A stretch of DNA of 64,000 nt, taken from positions 2,914,001-2,978,000 of the forward strand of contig NZ_OY970459.1 of NCBI RefSeq assembly GCF_963853665.1, written 5' to 3'. Made by a program: the position numbers and the translations under genes. A model generated the notes under the pieces. The model ran no database searches, was not told the DNA's origin, and saw nothing but the letters and a program-made list of their open reading frames with translations. The first letter of the stretch is position 1. Each line of letters opens with the position of its first letter. This stretch comes from Mycobacterium decipiens. GTDB taxonomy: Bacteria > Actinomycetota > Actinomycetes > Mycobacteriales > Mycobacteriaceae. Positions 24,619 to 33,383 of this stretch are shown piece after piece.

Positions 24619-25552
24619 GCGAAGCCTCCCAGGCGCGCCGGCGCGTGATGCGCAACTGCAGCACGGTCAACACCAACAAGATGGCGAACATCACCCACGC
24701 CAGCGCCGATGCGTAACCAAATTCCAGGAACGAAAACGCGTGCTGGAACAACATGATGCCCAAGACATAGGTTGCTGTTTCCGGTCCACCGTTGGCACCG
24801 GTGAGGACGTACACGAGGTCGAACGCCTGGAACGCGTGGATAATTGATATGACGACCACGAACGACATCGCTCCCCGGATCAGTGGCACCGTGATGGACA
24901 CGAATTGCCGGATCTCGCCGGCACCATCGATTTTGGCTGCCTCGTACACAGTCTCTGGAACCCCCTGCATCGCGGCCAGCAAGATGACCGTCGCGAAGGG
25001 CACGCTCCGCCACACGCTGACTAGACAGAGCGAGACCATAGCCCATCGGGGTTCGATCAGCCATGGGACCGGGCCGGCTCCTATCCAGCCGAGCATGATG
25101 TTGAGCAGGCCATTGTCGGTGTTGAAGACAAACTGCCAGACGACCGCCATCACCACTGAGGAAATGGCCAGCGGCAAGAAGACGATGGTGCGAAAGATGC
25201 TGATGCCCTTTACTTTCCGATTCAGAAAGGCGGCGACGATGAGACTAACCAGGACCGTCGGCAGGACCGTGCCGACGGTGTAAACCGCGGTGTTGAGCAC
25301 CGCGATGAGAAACAGTGGGTCAGAAGTGAAGAGGTTTGTGAAGTTGTGCAGACCGACGAACGTCGGCGGGGTGAACAAGTCCCACTTCTGTACGCTCATG
25401 TACAGCGAGAATCCCAGGGGAAAAAGCATGAATACCGCAACGCCCGCCAGGTTCGGCGCGACGAACGTGCGCCCGGCCCAGGCACGTCGCCGCCAGCGGC
25501 GCGCCTTCGTGCCATTCGGCACGGGCGTGGCAGGCGTATCAGTCGATGTCAT
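24605..25552 (-). CDS. Sugar ABC transporter permease (MalF/UgpA type), Rv2040c-like
   Basis: A 315-residue membrane permease with six helices. The N-terminal cytoplasmic stretch is basic (KARRWRRRAW) and precedes FVAPNLAGVAVFMLFPLGF. The EAA loop is VPETVYEAAKIDGAGEIRQF. The segment AFQAFDLVYVLTGANGGPETAT is typical of MalF/UgpA proteins. The start overlaps the binding-protein stop by four bases (25549-25552). Forms the pore with the MalG-type partner. Confidence 0.92.
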   Translation of the reverse strand: MTSTDTPATPVPNGTKARRWRRRAWAGRTFVAPNLAGVAVFMLFPLGFSLYMSVQKWDLFTPPTFVGLHNFTNLFTSDPLFLIAVLNTAVYTVGTVLPTVLVSLIVAAFLNRKVKGISIFRTIVFLPLAISSVVMAVVWQFVFNTDNGLLNIMLGWIGAGPVPWLIEPRWAMVSLCLVSVWRSVPFATVILLAAMQGVPETVYEAAKIDGAGEIRQFVSITVPLIRGAMSFVVVISIIHAFQAFDLVYVLTGANGGPETATYVLGIMLFQHAFSFLEFGYASALAWVMFAILLVLTVLQLRITRRRAWEASRGLG

Positions 25553-26868
25553 GGATTGCGCAGCACTTCATCCACGGCGTGGGACAGCCCGGCCAGCGAG
25601 GTCGCCGGCCGGGATCCACGCAACACGGGTCCGAAGTAGCGGTCCATCAGGGCGGCGATCTTCTCCCACGCCGGTGTGACCGGCATACCCGCCGAATTGG
25701 CCGGCCCATCGGTGAGCACGGCAAGGTTGTCGACTCTCCGGTGGGCGTTGGCGAATCCGTCCGAATGGATCGCAGACCGCAGCACCGGCACGAAGAGGCG
25801 AGATTCACCGATCAATTCCTGCCCGACGGGGCCGGTCGCGAACTTTACGAACTCCCACGCCTGCGCCTTGCGCTTACTGGTCGCCGCGATGGCGAGACCG
25901 GTGACACCGATATTCGAGCCGGCGGCGCGTCCGCGCGGCCCGGTTGGCAGTGGGGCGACGTCGAAGTCCAGGCCGTCGGCCCGATCGAACGTCTGATATC
26001 GCCAGTGACCGGCCAGCGCGATTCCGGCCTTGCCCACCGAGAACAAGTCCGCCGTTGACATCGACTGCTGCTCGGCCGCGCTGGGCGCCACTTTGTGTTT
26101 GTTGGTCAGGTCGGCGTAGAACTGCACTGCCTCGATGAACGCGTCATGGTCGAAATTGAGGTGGGTCGGGTTCATTCGGGGAACCGACCAGGGTACGCCG
26201 TTGTTCATGGCGAACAACCCGGCAGAGTAGAACGAGACCCAGGCGTTGACGAAACCCCATTGTCTGACCCTCCCCGACCGGTCACGCTTGGTGAGCGCCC
26301 GGGCGGTATCCAGGAATTGGGCAAAGCCCCAGGGCCGTTTCCAGGTGCGGGGCGGAGGCGGCACGCCAGCCTCTTCGAATAGCCGTTTGTTGTAGAACAG
26401 GAAGTTTCCGGACCATTGCTCCGGGAAGGCGTACTGCCCTCCGTCGAATGTGAAGGTCTCATACAGTGCCCCGATACTGTCCGCCCGCAGCTGCGCGGCG
26501 AAAGCCGCATCACGCGCCAACAGGGTGTTGAGGTCGAGCAAAACCCCACGGTCGGCCAGTTCGGCATAGGTCAGTTCCCAGGCCATCAACACATCCGGAC
26601 ACTTGCCGCCCGCGCAGAACGTTGCGAGCTGCGCCATGACGCCGGGTCCGGACAGCAGGGCGCGCACCTTGATGTCCGGATGGCGGCGTTGGAATTCGTT
26701 GACGACGCGCATCCGGGGACGGAGCTCGTCCGGATTGGCCGCGAAGAAGAACGTCAATGCGTCATCGTCATCGGCCCCGCACCCGACGGCCCACGGAGCC
26801 AGCGAGACCGCCGTGAGCGCACCCGCACCACGCAACAGGCTGCGCCGCTCGAACGGCTTATCGACCAT
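25549..26868 (-). CDS. Sugar-binding lipoprotein of ABC transporter, Rv2041c-like
   Basis: A 439-residue extracellular solute-binding protein (family 1). The N-terminus has a twin-arginine-like RRSLLRGAG, a hydrophobic stretch and a lipobox ending AVGC at about residue 30, so the mature protein should be lipid-anchored outside the membrane after Tat or Sec export. The body contains PDVLMAWELTYAELADRGVL, typical of the family's ligand cleft, and GVTGLAIAATSKRKAQAWEF. It delivers an unknown sugar to the two permeases downstream. Rv2041c of M. tuberculosis has been described as a sugar-binding protein and antigen. Confidence 0.9.
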   Translation of the reverse strand: MVDKPFERRSLLRGAGALTAVSLAPWAVGCGADDDDALTFFFAANPDELRPRMRVVNEFQRRHPDIKVRALLSGPGVMAQLATFCAGGKCPDVLMAWELTYAELADRGVLLDLNTLLARDAAFAAQLRADSIGALYETFTFDGGQYAFPEQWSGNFLFYNKRLFEEAGVPPPPRTWKRPWGFAQFLDTARALTKRDRSGRVRQWGFVNAWVSFYSAGLFAMNNGVPWSVPRMNPTHLNFDHDAFIEAVQFYADLTNKHKVAPSAAEQQSMSTADLFSVGKAGIALAGHWRYQTFDRADGLDFDVAPLPTGPRGRAAGSNIGVTGLAIAATSKRKAQAWEFVKFATGPVGQELIGESRLFVPVLRSAIHSDGFANAHRRVDNLAVLTDGPANSAGMPVTPAWEKIAALMDRYFGPVLRGSRPATSLAGLSHAVDEVLRNP

Positions 26869-26913
26869 CGTGCTCCCGATTTCGGTTCCGGTGATATCCG
26901 TCGTAGTAGACCG

Positions 26914-27711
26914 TCAGCTTGGGAAGTAGCGGATCCGGTTGATCTGGTTGCCGCGCCAGGCCACGTCGGCGAACAGGATGCCGCGCCCATGGTCGGAGGC
27001 GAGCGATACCGTGACGGTCGATCCGGCGCCGTTCACCTTGGTCCAACTGGCCCCGCGTAGCTGCCCGAACAGCTCGGAAATGTCGAGCAAGTCGCTGTCG
27101 CTTAAAGTTATTGTGGCAGTAGGTGATAACGTTCGCTGCGCGGCGGAACAGTCGCCTCGGGCCGCGGCACCGAGGAACGTTTCCACCAACGTCTTGTGCC
27201 GCCCGCCCGCCCGGCGAAAGCCGGTCATGAACCCCGCGGTGCCGCCCAACCCCTGGTTGCTCAGCAGCGCCGTCGACAGTTGCAGTGCCGGGGCGGCCGC
27301 CCGCGATCCCGTTCGCAGGAACTGCAGCATCATCGCCGGCAACTCCCAGTAGGCACGCAGCACGGCGATCTGCCACTCGCTGTGCACCCGTCGCAGGTCA
27401 TAGCGCAGGAAGGCGGGAATGAACATCGTCACGTCCGACCCCATCGCGACCTCGAGTTCCAGATCGCGCAGCACCACCGTGCCGGAGACGATATCCACAT
27501 CGCGATGGAACTTGATGTCCCGCGGCCCGATGAAGGTGTCGTAGAAGCGGCCGATCGCCTCGTGCCCTACATGCGGCCGCGAACCCACCGGGTCCTCGAC
27601 CCGCCCGTCACCGGTGAACAACCCGACCCAGCCGGCACGATCATGCGCGGCCGCGGCCCGCGGCGACCGCTCCACCGCGGCCAGCAGATCGTCCCGGTTG
27701 GGCGGTGCCAT
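26914..27711 (-). CDS. SnoaL/NTF2-like protein, Rv2042c-like
   Basis: A 265-residue protein with two NTF2-type cone folds. The first has the typical AAAAHDRAGWVGLFTGDGRVEDPVG start and HVGHEAIGRFYDTFIG; the second begins KTLVETFLGAAARGDC and ends VAWRGNQINRIRYFPS. The fold is used by ketosteroid isomerases and polyketide cyclases as well as by non-enzymatic proteins; the active-site Asp pair is not clear, so no reaction is assigned. ATG overlaps the pncA stop (TGATG), and the transporter gene follows 45 bases later, so it belongs to the pncA-transporter operon. Confidence 0.8.
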   Translation of the reverse strand: MAPPNRDDLLAAVERSPRAAAAHDRAGWVGLFTGDGRVEDPVGSRPHVGHEAIGRFYDTFIGPRDIKFHRDVDIVSGTVVLRDLELEVAMGSDVTMFIPAFLRYDLRRVHSEWQIAVLRAYWELPAMMLQFLRTGSRAAAPALQLSTALLSNQGLGGTAGFMTGFRRAGGRHKTLVETFLGAAARGDCSAAQRTLSPTATITLSDSDLLDISELFGQLRGASWTKVNGAGSTVTVSLASDHGRGILFADVAWRGNQINRIRYFPS

Positions 27712-28271
27712 CAGGGGCTGCCGACCAACTCGACGCTGGCGGTGCGCATCTCCTCGAACGCCGTCGCGGTGCTATCGGCCGACACACCCGCTGTCAGGTC
27801 CACCAGCACCCTGGTGACCAAGCCGTTGCGCACCGCATCTTCGGCCGTCCGCCGCACACAATGATCGGTGGCCATACCGACCACGTCGACCTCATCGACT
27901 CCGCGTTGCCGCAGCCAATCCAGCAGCGGGGTGCCAGCCGCGTCGACTCCGTCGAAACCGCTGTATCCGGCGGAGTAGGCCCCCTTGTGGAACACCGCCT
28001 CGATTTCGGTGGTGTCCAGGCCGGGATGGAAGTTGGCGCCAGGGGTTCCGCTGACGCAATGCGGTGGCCACGACGAGGAATAGTCCGGTGTGTCGGAGAA
28101 GTGGTCACCGGGGTCGATGTGGGAGTCCTTGGTCGCCACGACGTGATGGTAGTCGGGCTGGCCGGCGAGGTAGTCGCTGATGGCGCGGGCCAGGGCGGCA
28201 CCGCCTATTACCGCGAGCGAGCCCCCCTCGCAGAAGTCGTTCTGCACGTCGACGATGATCAACGCCCGCAC
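27711..28271 (-). CDS. pncA: Nicotinamidase/pyrazinamidase PncA
   Basis: A 186-residue hydrolase that converts nicotinamide to nicotinic acid and activates pyrazinamide. The catalytic triad Asp8, Lys96 and Cys138 is present in IIVDVQNDF, FHKGAYS and ATDHCVRR. Metal ligands (Asp49, His51, His57, His71 numbering) are in KDSHIDPGDHF and PPHCVSG, so the inactivating His57Asp of M. bovis is absent. Position 50 is Ser where M. tuberculosis has Phe. The start is taken at GTG 28271 to match the 186-residue family length; ATG 28283 adds four residues. It leads a minus-strand operon into Rv2042c-like and the transporter genes. Confidence 0.93.
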   Translation of the reverse strand: MRALIIVDVQNDFCEGGSLAVIGGAALARAISDYLAGQPDYHHVVATKDSHIDPGDHFSDTPDYSSSWPPHCVSGTPGANFHPGLDTTEIEAVFHKGAYSAGYSGFDGVDAAGTPLLDWLRQRGVDEVDVVGMATDHCVRRTAEDAVRNGLVTRVLVDLTAGVSADSTATAFEEMRTASVELVGSP

Positions 28272-28341
28272 ACCGTCCACCATACGTTCGGGCGATAATC
28301 CGGGCAGTTTGCCTGCCGATCAACCGGGGAACCCAAGCGCA

Positions 28342-28953
28342 ATGATGCTCCGCAGAATCGCACGGCCCATGCTGTCAGCGGCATTCATCAGCCAAGGTAT
28401 GGATTCGCTGCTCAACCCCAAACCCGCAGCCGAAGCCGCACAGCCGACGGTGCGCGGGCTGCGGGCGCTGCCGGGCGCGGTAGGCAACAGCATTCCGTCG
28501 GACGCCGAGACGGTCGCACAGATCAACGCGGCCGTTCAGATCGGCGGCGGTGTGCTGCTCGCGACCGGTCGGCTGCCCCGCCTCGCCTCGGTAGTGCTAG
28601 CGCTGACGACCATCCCGGGCAAGCTTGGCGCCCATATGTTTTGGAGTGAAGCCGATGCGGAGCGCAAAGCCGAGAAGCGGCGCAACTTCGCGACCGACGT
28701 AAGCTTGCTGGGCGGCTTGTTGATCGCCGCGGCCGACACCGCGGGCAAGCCGTCCTGGGGATGGCGCGGGCGCCGCGCCGCCGAACGGCTCTCCGAAACG
28801 GTCTCCTCCGCGCTGCCGGGGGCTCAGGACTCGCTGCGTGACTCCGAACTCGGAGAACGGATCGTGCACGGCCTACACGTGGGCGCTGAACGTGGCCGCG
28901 AACTGGTCAGCGGCAATCACAAGCGCCGCTGGCGATGGGCCGGGCAGAGGTAA
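28342..28953 (+). CDS. DoxX family membrane protein
   Basis: A 203-residue membrane protein. It starts MMLRRIARPMLSAAFISQG with the DoxX N-terminal helix, then has QINAAVQIGGGVLLATGRL, LASVVLALTTIPGKLG and a conserved HMFW, followed by VSLLGGLLIAAADT. A soluble, charged C-terminal tail of about 60 residues ends in basic residues (HKRRWRWAGQR). Mycobacterial DoxX proteins can join superoxide dismutase and a thiol oxidoreductase in a membrane complex; no such partner is nearby. ATG 28342 or 28345 could start. It is divergent from pncA and its 3' end overlaps the opposing DUF2784 gene by 37 bases. Confidence 0.8.
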   Translation: MMLRRIARPMLSAAFISQGMDSLLNPKPAAEAAQPTVRGLRALPGAVGNSIPSDAETVAQINAAVQIGGGVLLATGRLPRLASVVLALTTIPGKLGAHMFWSEADAERKAEKRRNFATDVSLLGGLLIAAADTAGKPSWGWRGRRAAERLSETVSSALPGAQDSLRDSELGERIVHGLHVGAERGRELVSGNHKRRWRWAGQR

Positions 28954-29279
28954 AGCGTCCACGACACCGCGACGATCGCGAACGCGACGAGCTGGGCGCC
29001 GGCCACCCAACCGGCGGGATAGATCACGCCGGTGATGTAGTGGGCGACAAATCCGTCCGGCGGCAGGGGCGCCATTCCGGCCTTCGCACGAGCCCAGCGC
29101 TCCACCCAGGTCAGTGGGCAGTCGACCCGCTTGGTGGCGATGCCGATCCCCCAGATCACCGCTGGAACATGCAGCCACATCGTGCGTCGCCACCGCAGGG
29201 CCAGGAAACCGCCGGCAAGGACGTAGGCGATGAAGGCGAAGTGCAATACCACGGTCGCCGAGACAACCAATTCGTACAT
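28917..29279 (-). CDS. DUF2784 family membrane protein
   Basis: A 120-residue membrane protein with about four helices. It begins MYELVVSATVVLHFAFIAYVLAGGFLALRW and contains the family pattern KRVDCPLTWVERWAR (C-P-L-T-x-W/L-E) and GFVAHYITGVIYPAGW, typical of DUF2784. Function unknown; the Cys and His residues at the membrane face may bind a cofactor, which is inference. ATG 29279 is 5 bases after the gluconokinase stop, so it is the last gene of the lipT-headed minus-strand operon. The longer open frame upstream overlaps that gene and is not used. Confidence 0.8.
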   Translation of the reverse strand: MYELVVSATVVLHFAFIAYVLAGGFLALRWRRTMWLHVPAVIWGIGIATKRVDCPLTWVERWARAKAGMAPLPPDGFVAHYITGVIYPAGWVAGAQLVAFAIVAVSWTLYLCPAHRQRRL

Positions 29280-29284
29280 GATGC

Positions 29285-29809
29285 CTATCGGTCCTGCCGC
29301 GTCGCGCAATGCGACAGGAAGGTGTCGACAATGTCGGCGACATCGCGGCCGGCGTCGAGGCCGACGCCCGCCTCGTCGGCACCCAGCGGTTCCAAGGTGT
29401 CGAACTGCGAACGCAACAGTTCGGCCGGCATGAAATGTCCTGACCTGCCGGTTAGCCGACGACCGATCAGCTCGGGCGAACCGTTGAGGTGCAGGAACTC
29501 TGCGCACGGACAGTACGCGCGCAGCCGGTCCCGGTACTCGCGTTTGAGAGCCGAACAACTCACCACCCCAGCGCCGCAGTGGCCGGCCAACCACTCCCCG
29601 ACCCGCTCCAGCCAGGGGTAGCGATCGTGGTCGTCGAGCGGTTCCCCGGCGGCCATCTTGGCGATGTTGGCTGGCGGGTGCAGGGCATCCGCATCCAGGA
29701 ACGGCACCCGCAACCGTTGCGCGAGCGCCTCACCCACCGTCGACTTCCCCGAACCGGATACACCCATCACGACGACGGGTGAGGGCAGCGCAGACCGGCC
29801 AGTCTTCAC
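29285..29809 (-). CDS. Gluconokinase-like kinase (GntK type)
   Basis: A 174-residue P-loop kinase. Walker A is MGVSGSGKSTVGEALA, followed by the gluconokinase-typical FLDADALHPPANIAKMAAGEPLDD and RYPWLERVGEWL, and SCSALKREYRDRLR. It would phosphorylate gluconate to 6-phosphogluconate in the cytosol. GTG 29809 overlaps the stop of the preceding APH-like gene (GTGA), so translation is coupled. No gluconate transporter lies alongside. In M. tuberculosis the stretch between pncA and lipT is much shorter, so this segment is lost there or gained here. Confidence 0.88.
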   Translation of the reverse strand: MKTGRSALPSPVVVMGVSGSGKSTVGEALAQRLRVPFLDADALHPPANIAKMAAGEPLDDHDRYPWLERVGEWLAGHCGAGVVSCSALKREYRDRLRAYCPCAEFLHLNGSPELIGRRLTGRSGHFMPAELLRSQFDTLEPLGADEAGVGLDAGRDVADIVDTFLSHCATRQDR

Positions 29810-31794
29810 GCCTGGTTGCGATTCCACTCCAGCCAGCCGACGCCGCTGCGACCGTCTGTGGTGCTGACGCGGACCCATGCGCGTGGGAACTGGCTGACCC
29901 TTCCGTCGGCGGCGGTCAGGCGAAGCGGTGCGTGGCCGCCCACGTCGGCCGTCGCGGTGATGTCGCCCGGCTGCAGAGTCAATGTAGCACTCACCGGTAA
30001 TCCGTTGGCGGCGAAGACTTCTCGGGTTTCCACCTCGTTCAGTTCGGCAACCGCGCCCGCGTGGTCTTGGACGTAGCCGACACTGACGCCGGGGATGCCC
30101 GGAATTCGTATGTGCACGCCGTGTAGGTGAGTGCCATCGGCCAGGTGTAGCGCGCTCCACATCCAGTCCATGCTCCACCAGTCACGCACACCCCACGAGT
30201 GGTCGCGCTGCCCGGGAGCCGACTCGATGCGGTAGCAGGTGTCGTTGATGGTGACGGTTCCCGAGACGGTGCACGGGATCTCGTAGCGTGTCGTCAAACG
30301 ATACTGATAGGGCGTGCCGGCAGTGGCCCAATCCAGGTCCATCGCGATCTCGACCGGAGTTCCCGATTCACCCCGCAACAGGCCCGACGGATCTGGGTAA
30401 GCCTGCCCGCGCGCACGCAAGTCCACCCCGTAGGTCTGCAGCGGGGCGCTGGCCGAATGGCCTATCTCCACGGCGTCGGTGCGCAACACCCAGGGGTCGT
30501 CAGGCAGTTGGACGTCGAAGTCGACGACGGCGACGGTCGGCAGGTCGGGTCCGCAGATCAGGGCGTGAAACCAGGCGGTGTGTTCGTTCGGCATCAGACC
30601 GATCCGTAACCAGCCACCCAATCCCTGTGCCGCATCGACGAAGTCGGCGTACCAACTCTCACTCCACAGTGGCTCGGCGGTCGCGACATGTGCAAACTCG
30701 TCTTGCCGCGACGGCCGCAACGGGTCCGGCGGCGCGGGTAACGTCGCCAACGCATCGGTGTCCAGCACGTGATCACAGTGCCGTTGCAGCATCGTCATGA
30801 ACATTCGGTCGCCCCGCTCGGTGCGTTCCACCAGCATGGACGACACAATCGCCATCATCACTCCGAAAAAGCTCTGCCGGCGTACACCTTCGGCGACGTC
30901 GGCGAGGCTGATCCGCGCGTCCGGACCCAGCGCGTCGTGATAGACCCGCAGCAACGCGTCGTACTGAGCACGTCGCTCCTCGGTCCGCAGGGCGCAGCCG
31001 AGGAAGTACGCCAGATCGCTCAGCGCGGGGCCCCAGGAAACGGTCTGCCAGTCGACCACCGTCAGCGCCCGGTCGGCTCCGGCGGTGCCGAACAGCATGT
31101 TGTCCAATCGGTAGTCGCCGTGCACCAGGCCCGAAATTCTGCGGTCGGCGCCCTCCTGGGCCAGGTAGCCGTCGAACGCGTTCACCAGGCGCTCACACAC
31201 CGTGCGGTGCTGCGGCGCGATCTGGTCGCGGTAGCGGTCGACGAACCCGGCATACAGCCCGGTGATCATCGCCTGACTGAGTGGCGCCTCCCGGTTCAGC
31301 CACGGCGCCTCGGCCAGCGCCGGGTCACCGAGCAGCGGGCCGTGCATCCGAGCCAGCTCGCCGACGGCCAGTCTTGCCTGTTCGGTTGTGGCACCAGCGA
31401 TCTCGTCGCCGGCGATCCCCGGTCCGGCATCACCGAGCAATAGGTGAAATATTCCTGTCGCGGTATCGACCGCGGCGTGGTAGCAGGGCGCTATCGGCCC
31501 GCCCAGGCGCGGCGCGACGTCTCGGTAGAAGCGGACTTCACGCTCGTAGAGACCCATCGCCACCCCAGTCTGCCGGCTCACCGGATCGGTGGCCGCGACC
31601 TTCAACACCACCGACTGGGGACCGTCCGGGCGAGGGTCGGCATAGCTCAGCAGGACGCGGTAGCACTCGCTCATCTGGCCGGTGCCGATGCGCTCGATGG
31701 AGAAACCAGTAACTTCGGCGCGGATAACTGCGGTCAACCACGCGGTCGTGAGGTCACCGGGTCGTTCGATGGCTCGCTCGGTATCGGAGTCCAT
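29806..31794 (-). CDS. APH-like kinase fused to a C-terminal lipocalin-like domain
   Basis: A 662-residue two-part protein. Residues about 1-330 are an aminoglycoside/choline-kinase-like phosphotransferase: GTGQMSECYRVLLSY (nucleotide loop), VVLKVAATD (ATP Lys), GLVHGDYRLDNMLFG (catalytic HGDxxxxN) and LTVVDWQTVSWG (metal Asp). Residues about 350-660 are beta-rich (WFHALICGPDLPTVAVVDFD, RDHSWGVRDWWSMDWMW), resembling lipocalin-like or AttH-type domains that handle lipids. The fusion suggests a lipid-linked small-molecule kinase; the substrate is unknown. ATG 31794 (MDSDTERAIE) follows the lipT stop by 5 bases. The open frame upstream overlaps lipT and is not used. Confidence 0.8.
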   Translation of the reverse strand: MDSDTERAIERPGDLTTAWLTAVIRAEVTGFSIERIGTGQMSECYRVLLSYADPRPDGPQSVVLKVAATDPVSRQTGVAMGLYEREVRFYRDVAPRLGGPIAPCYHAAVDTATGIFHLLLGDAGPGIAGDEIAGATTEQARLAVGELARMHGPLLGDPALAEAPWLNREAPLSQAMITGLYAGFVDRYRDQIAPQHRTVCERLVNAFDGYLAQEGADRRISGLVHGDYRLDNMLFGTAGADRALTVVDWQTVSWGPALSDLAYFLGCALRTEERRAQYDALLRVYHDALGPDARISLADVAEGVRRQSFFGVMMAIVSSMLVERTERGDRMFMTMLQRHCDHVLDTDALATLPAPPDPLRPSRQDEFAHVATAEPLWSESWYADFVDAAQGLGGWLRIGLMPNEHTAWFHALICGPDLPTVAVVDFDVQLPDDPWVLRTDAVEIGHSASAPLQTYGVDLRARGQAYPDPSGLLRGESGTPVEIAMDLDWATAGTPYQYRLTTRYEIPCTVSGTVTINDTCYRIESAPGQRDHSWGVRDWWSMDWMWSALHLADGTHLHGVHIRIPGIPGVSVGYVQDHAGAVAELNEVETREVFAANGLPVSATLTLQPGDITATADVGGHAPLRLTAADGRVSQFPRAWVRVSTTDGRSGVGWLEWNRNQA

Positions 31795-31799
31795 GAGGG

Positions 31800-33305
31800 T
31801 CACGTCGCCAGAGAGAATCCGTCCCATGCCATCCGGCGGTGCCGGTGCGGATCCACCTCGACACGGCACCTGCGGTCGATAACCAGGACGGCACGGTGGT
31901 CTTGGGTGTAAGCCGGCCAGCCGTCGCCCGGAACGCCAGTTTGGCTGAAAGACCGCCACCGGCGTTGCACCTCGCGGCTGACCCGCAGCGCGACGCGGCG
32001 GTCGGCGGCGGCGGTCAGCAGTGCACCGAACCCGGTGCGATAGAAGTCGAAAACAGCGAGCAGTTCGGTGCCATGAGTGGCACCGAGACCCGCCCAGCGC
32101 AGCGTCCGTGGCGCGTAGTCATATCGGTAGAGATAGGTGGGCGCGTGAGCGCCATGCGCCTCGGCGATCTGCCAGGCCGCCGAGCTGAAGGCGAAGTCAC
32201 CACCGAGCTGGATACACGCCGAGGGCTCGGGATAATTCGGGTAGGCGGCGGTGATGCGTTCGCGATCAGCCGGTTTCATGTCCGACAGCAGCTCTTCCAC
32301 CATCGGTTCGTTGGTCGGCAACATGCCCAGGAAGCGGGTGAACAACCGGCCCTCATCGGCGTTGCTGCCCACGATGAGCGGAACCGGGTGCGCCTGACCG
32401 GACCGCATCGCCTCAACAGGGTCAACGGGCAGGTAGTCGTCGCCGAATACCGGACCAATCGCGAAGGCGCCCAGCCTATTCCGCATACCCTGGCGAATCA
32501 GGCGGTGCTGGGTTTCCACTAGCTGCGCCGAGGACGCCTGTATCAGCGCTTTGGCGGCATCTCGGGGGCGGGCGCCGAGCAGATGGGCGAAGCGTGCCGC
32601 GAACTCGTCGGCGACCTCTCGCGAACGCACCATGCCCGCCGCCGGACTTTCCGAGATCGCCCGGGCGAACAGGCCTGCGGCGACGGGCACGGCCAGCAGC
32701 GTGGCAGTGATGTGGGCGCCCGCGCTTTCACCGAAGATGGTGACATTGCCTGGGTCACCGCCGAACTCCGCGATGTTGTCCTGGATCCAGCGCAACGCCA
32801 GTACCAGATCGCGCAGGTACACGTTGCTGTCGAGGGTGATTTCCGGTGTCGATAGCGACGACAGATCCAGACACCCGAGCGCGCCCAGCCGGTAGTTGAC
32901 CGACACGTATACGCAGCCGCGGCGGGCCAGCGCCGCACCGTCGTATATCGGGGTTGCCGAGCTGCCCAGAATGTAGCCGCCGCCGTGGATGAAGACCATA
33001 ACCGGCAACGGTTCGGTGGCTGGCCTTTCCGGTGTGACGACGTTGAGGGTGAGACAGTCCTCGCTCCTGCGCTGGTACTTGCCGACGCCAAGCATGGTGT
33101 ACCGACGCTGCTGGGGTGCGCAGTTGGCAAACCCGTGGCAGTGCCGTACCCCCGACCAGGGCTGTGCTGGCTGGGGCGCCCGGAATCGCAGCGGCCCCAC
33201 CGGGGGGCTGGCGTAGGGGATGGATCGCCAGCGGTTCACGCCGTCGCGGGTGAAGCCTTCGACGATGCCGGTGGCCGTGCGTGCGCGGACGGTGCGCTCG
33301 TGCAT
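31800..33305 (-). CDS. lipT: Carboxylesterase LipT
   Basis: A 501-residue type-B carboxylesterase (alpha/beta hydrolase), orthologue of Rv2045c. The nucleophile elbow is FGESAGAHITATLLA, the oxyanion loop is FIHGGGYILGSS, the acid lies in the SNADEGRLF region and the catalytic His in GATHGTEL. The motif EDCLTLNVVTP is characteristic of the family. No signal peptide is evident from the ATG at 33305 (MHERTVRARTATG). It heads a minus-strand operon with the APH-like fusion, the gluconokinase and DUF2784. It is divergent from lppI across 78 bases. Confidence 0.92.
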   Translation of the reverse strand: MHERTVRARTATGIVEGFTRDGVNRWRSIPYASPPVGPLRFRAPQPAQPWSGVRHCHGFANCAPQQRRYTMLGVGKYQRRSEDCLTLNVVTPERPATEPLPVMVFIHGGGYILGSSATPIYDGAALARRGCVYVSVNYRLGALGCLDLSSLSTPEITLDSNVYLRDLVLALRWIQDNIAEFGGDPGNVTIFGESAGAHITATLLAVPVAAGLFARAISESPAAGMVRSREVADEFAARFAHLLGARPRDAAKALIQASSAQLVETQHRLIRQGMRNRLGAFAIGPVFGDDYLPVDPVEAMRSGQAHPVPLIVGSNADEGRLFTRFLGMLPTNEPMVEELLSDMKPADRERITAAYPNYPEPSACIQLGGDFAFSSAAWQIAEAHGAHAPTYLYRYDYAPRTLRWAGLGATHGTELLAVFDFYRTGFGALLTAAADRRVALRVSREVQRRWRSFSQTGVPGDGWPAYTQDHRAVLVIDRRCRVEVDPHRHRRMAWDGFSLAT

Positions 33306-33383
33306 AGACCGACGGTATCCGACTCGACGGGTACACGGCGCGCGCAGCGCTTGTATTCCGCGCGTGCCGGTTAGCCTGTCGGA

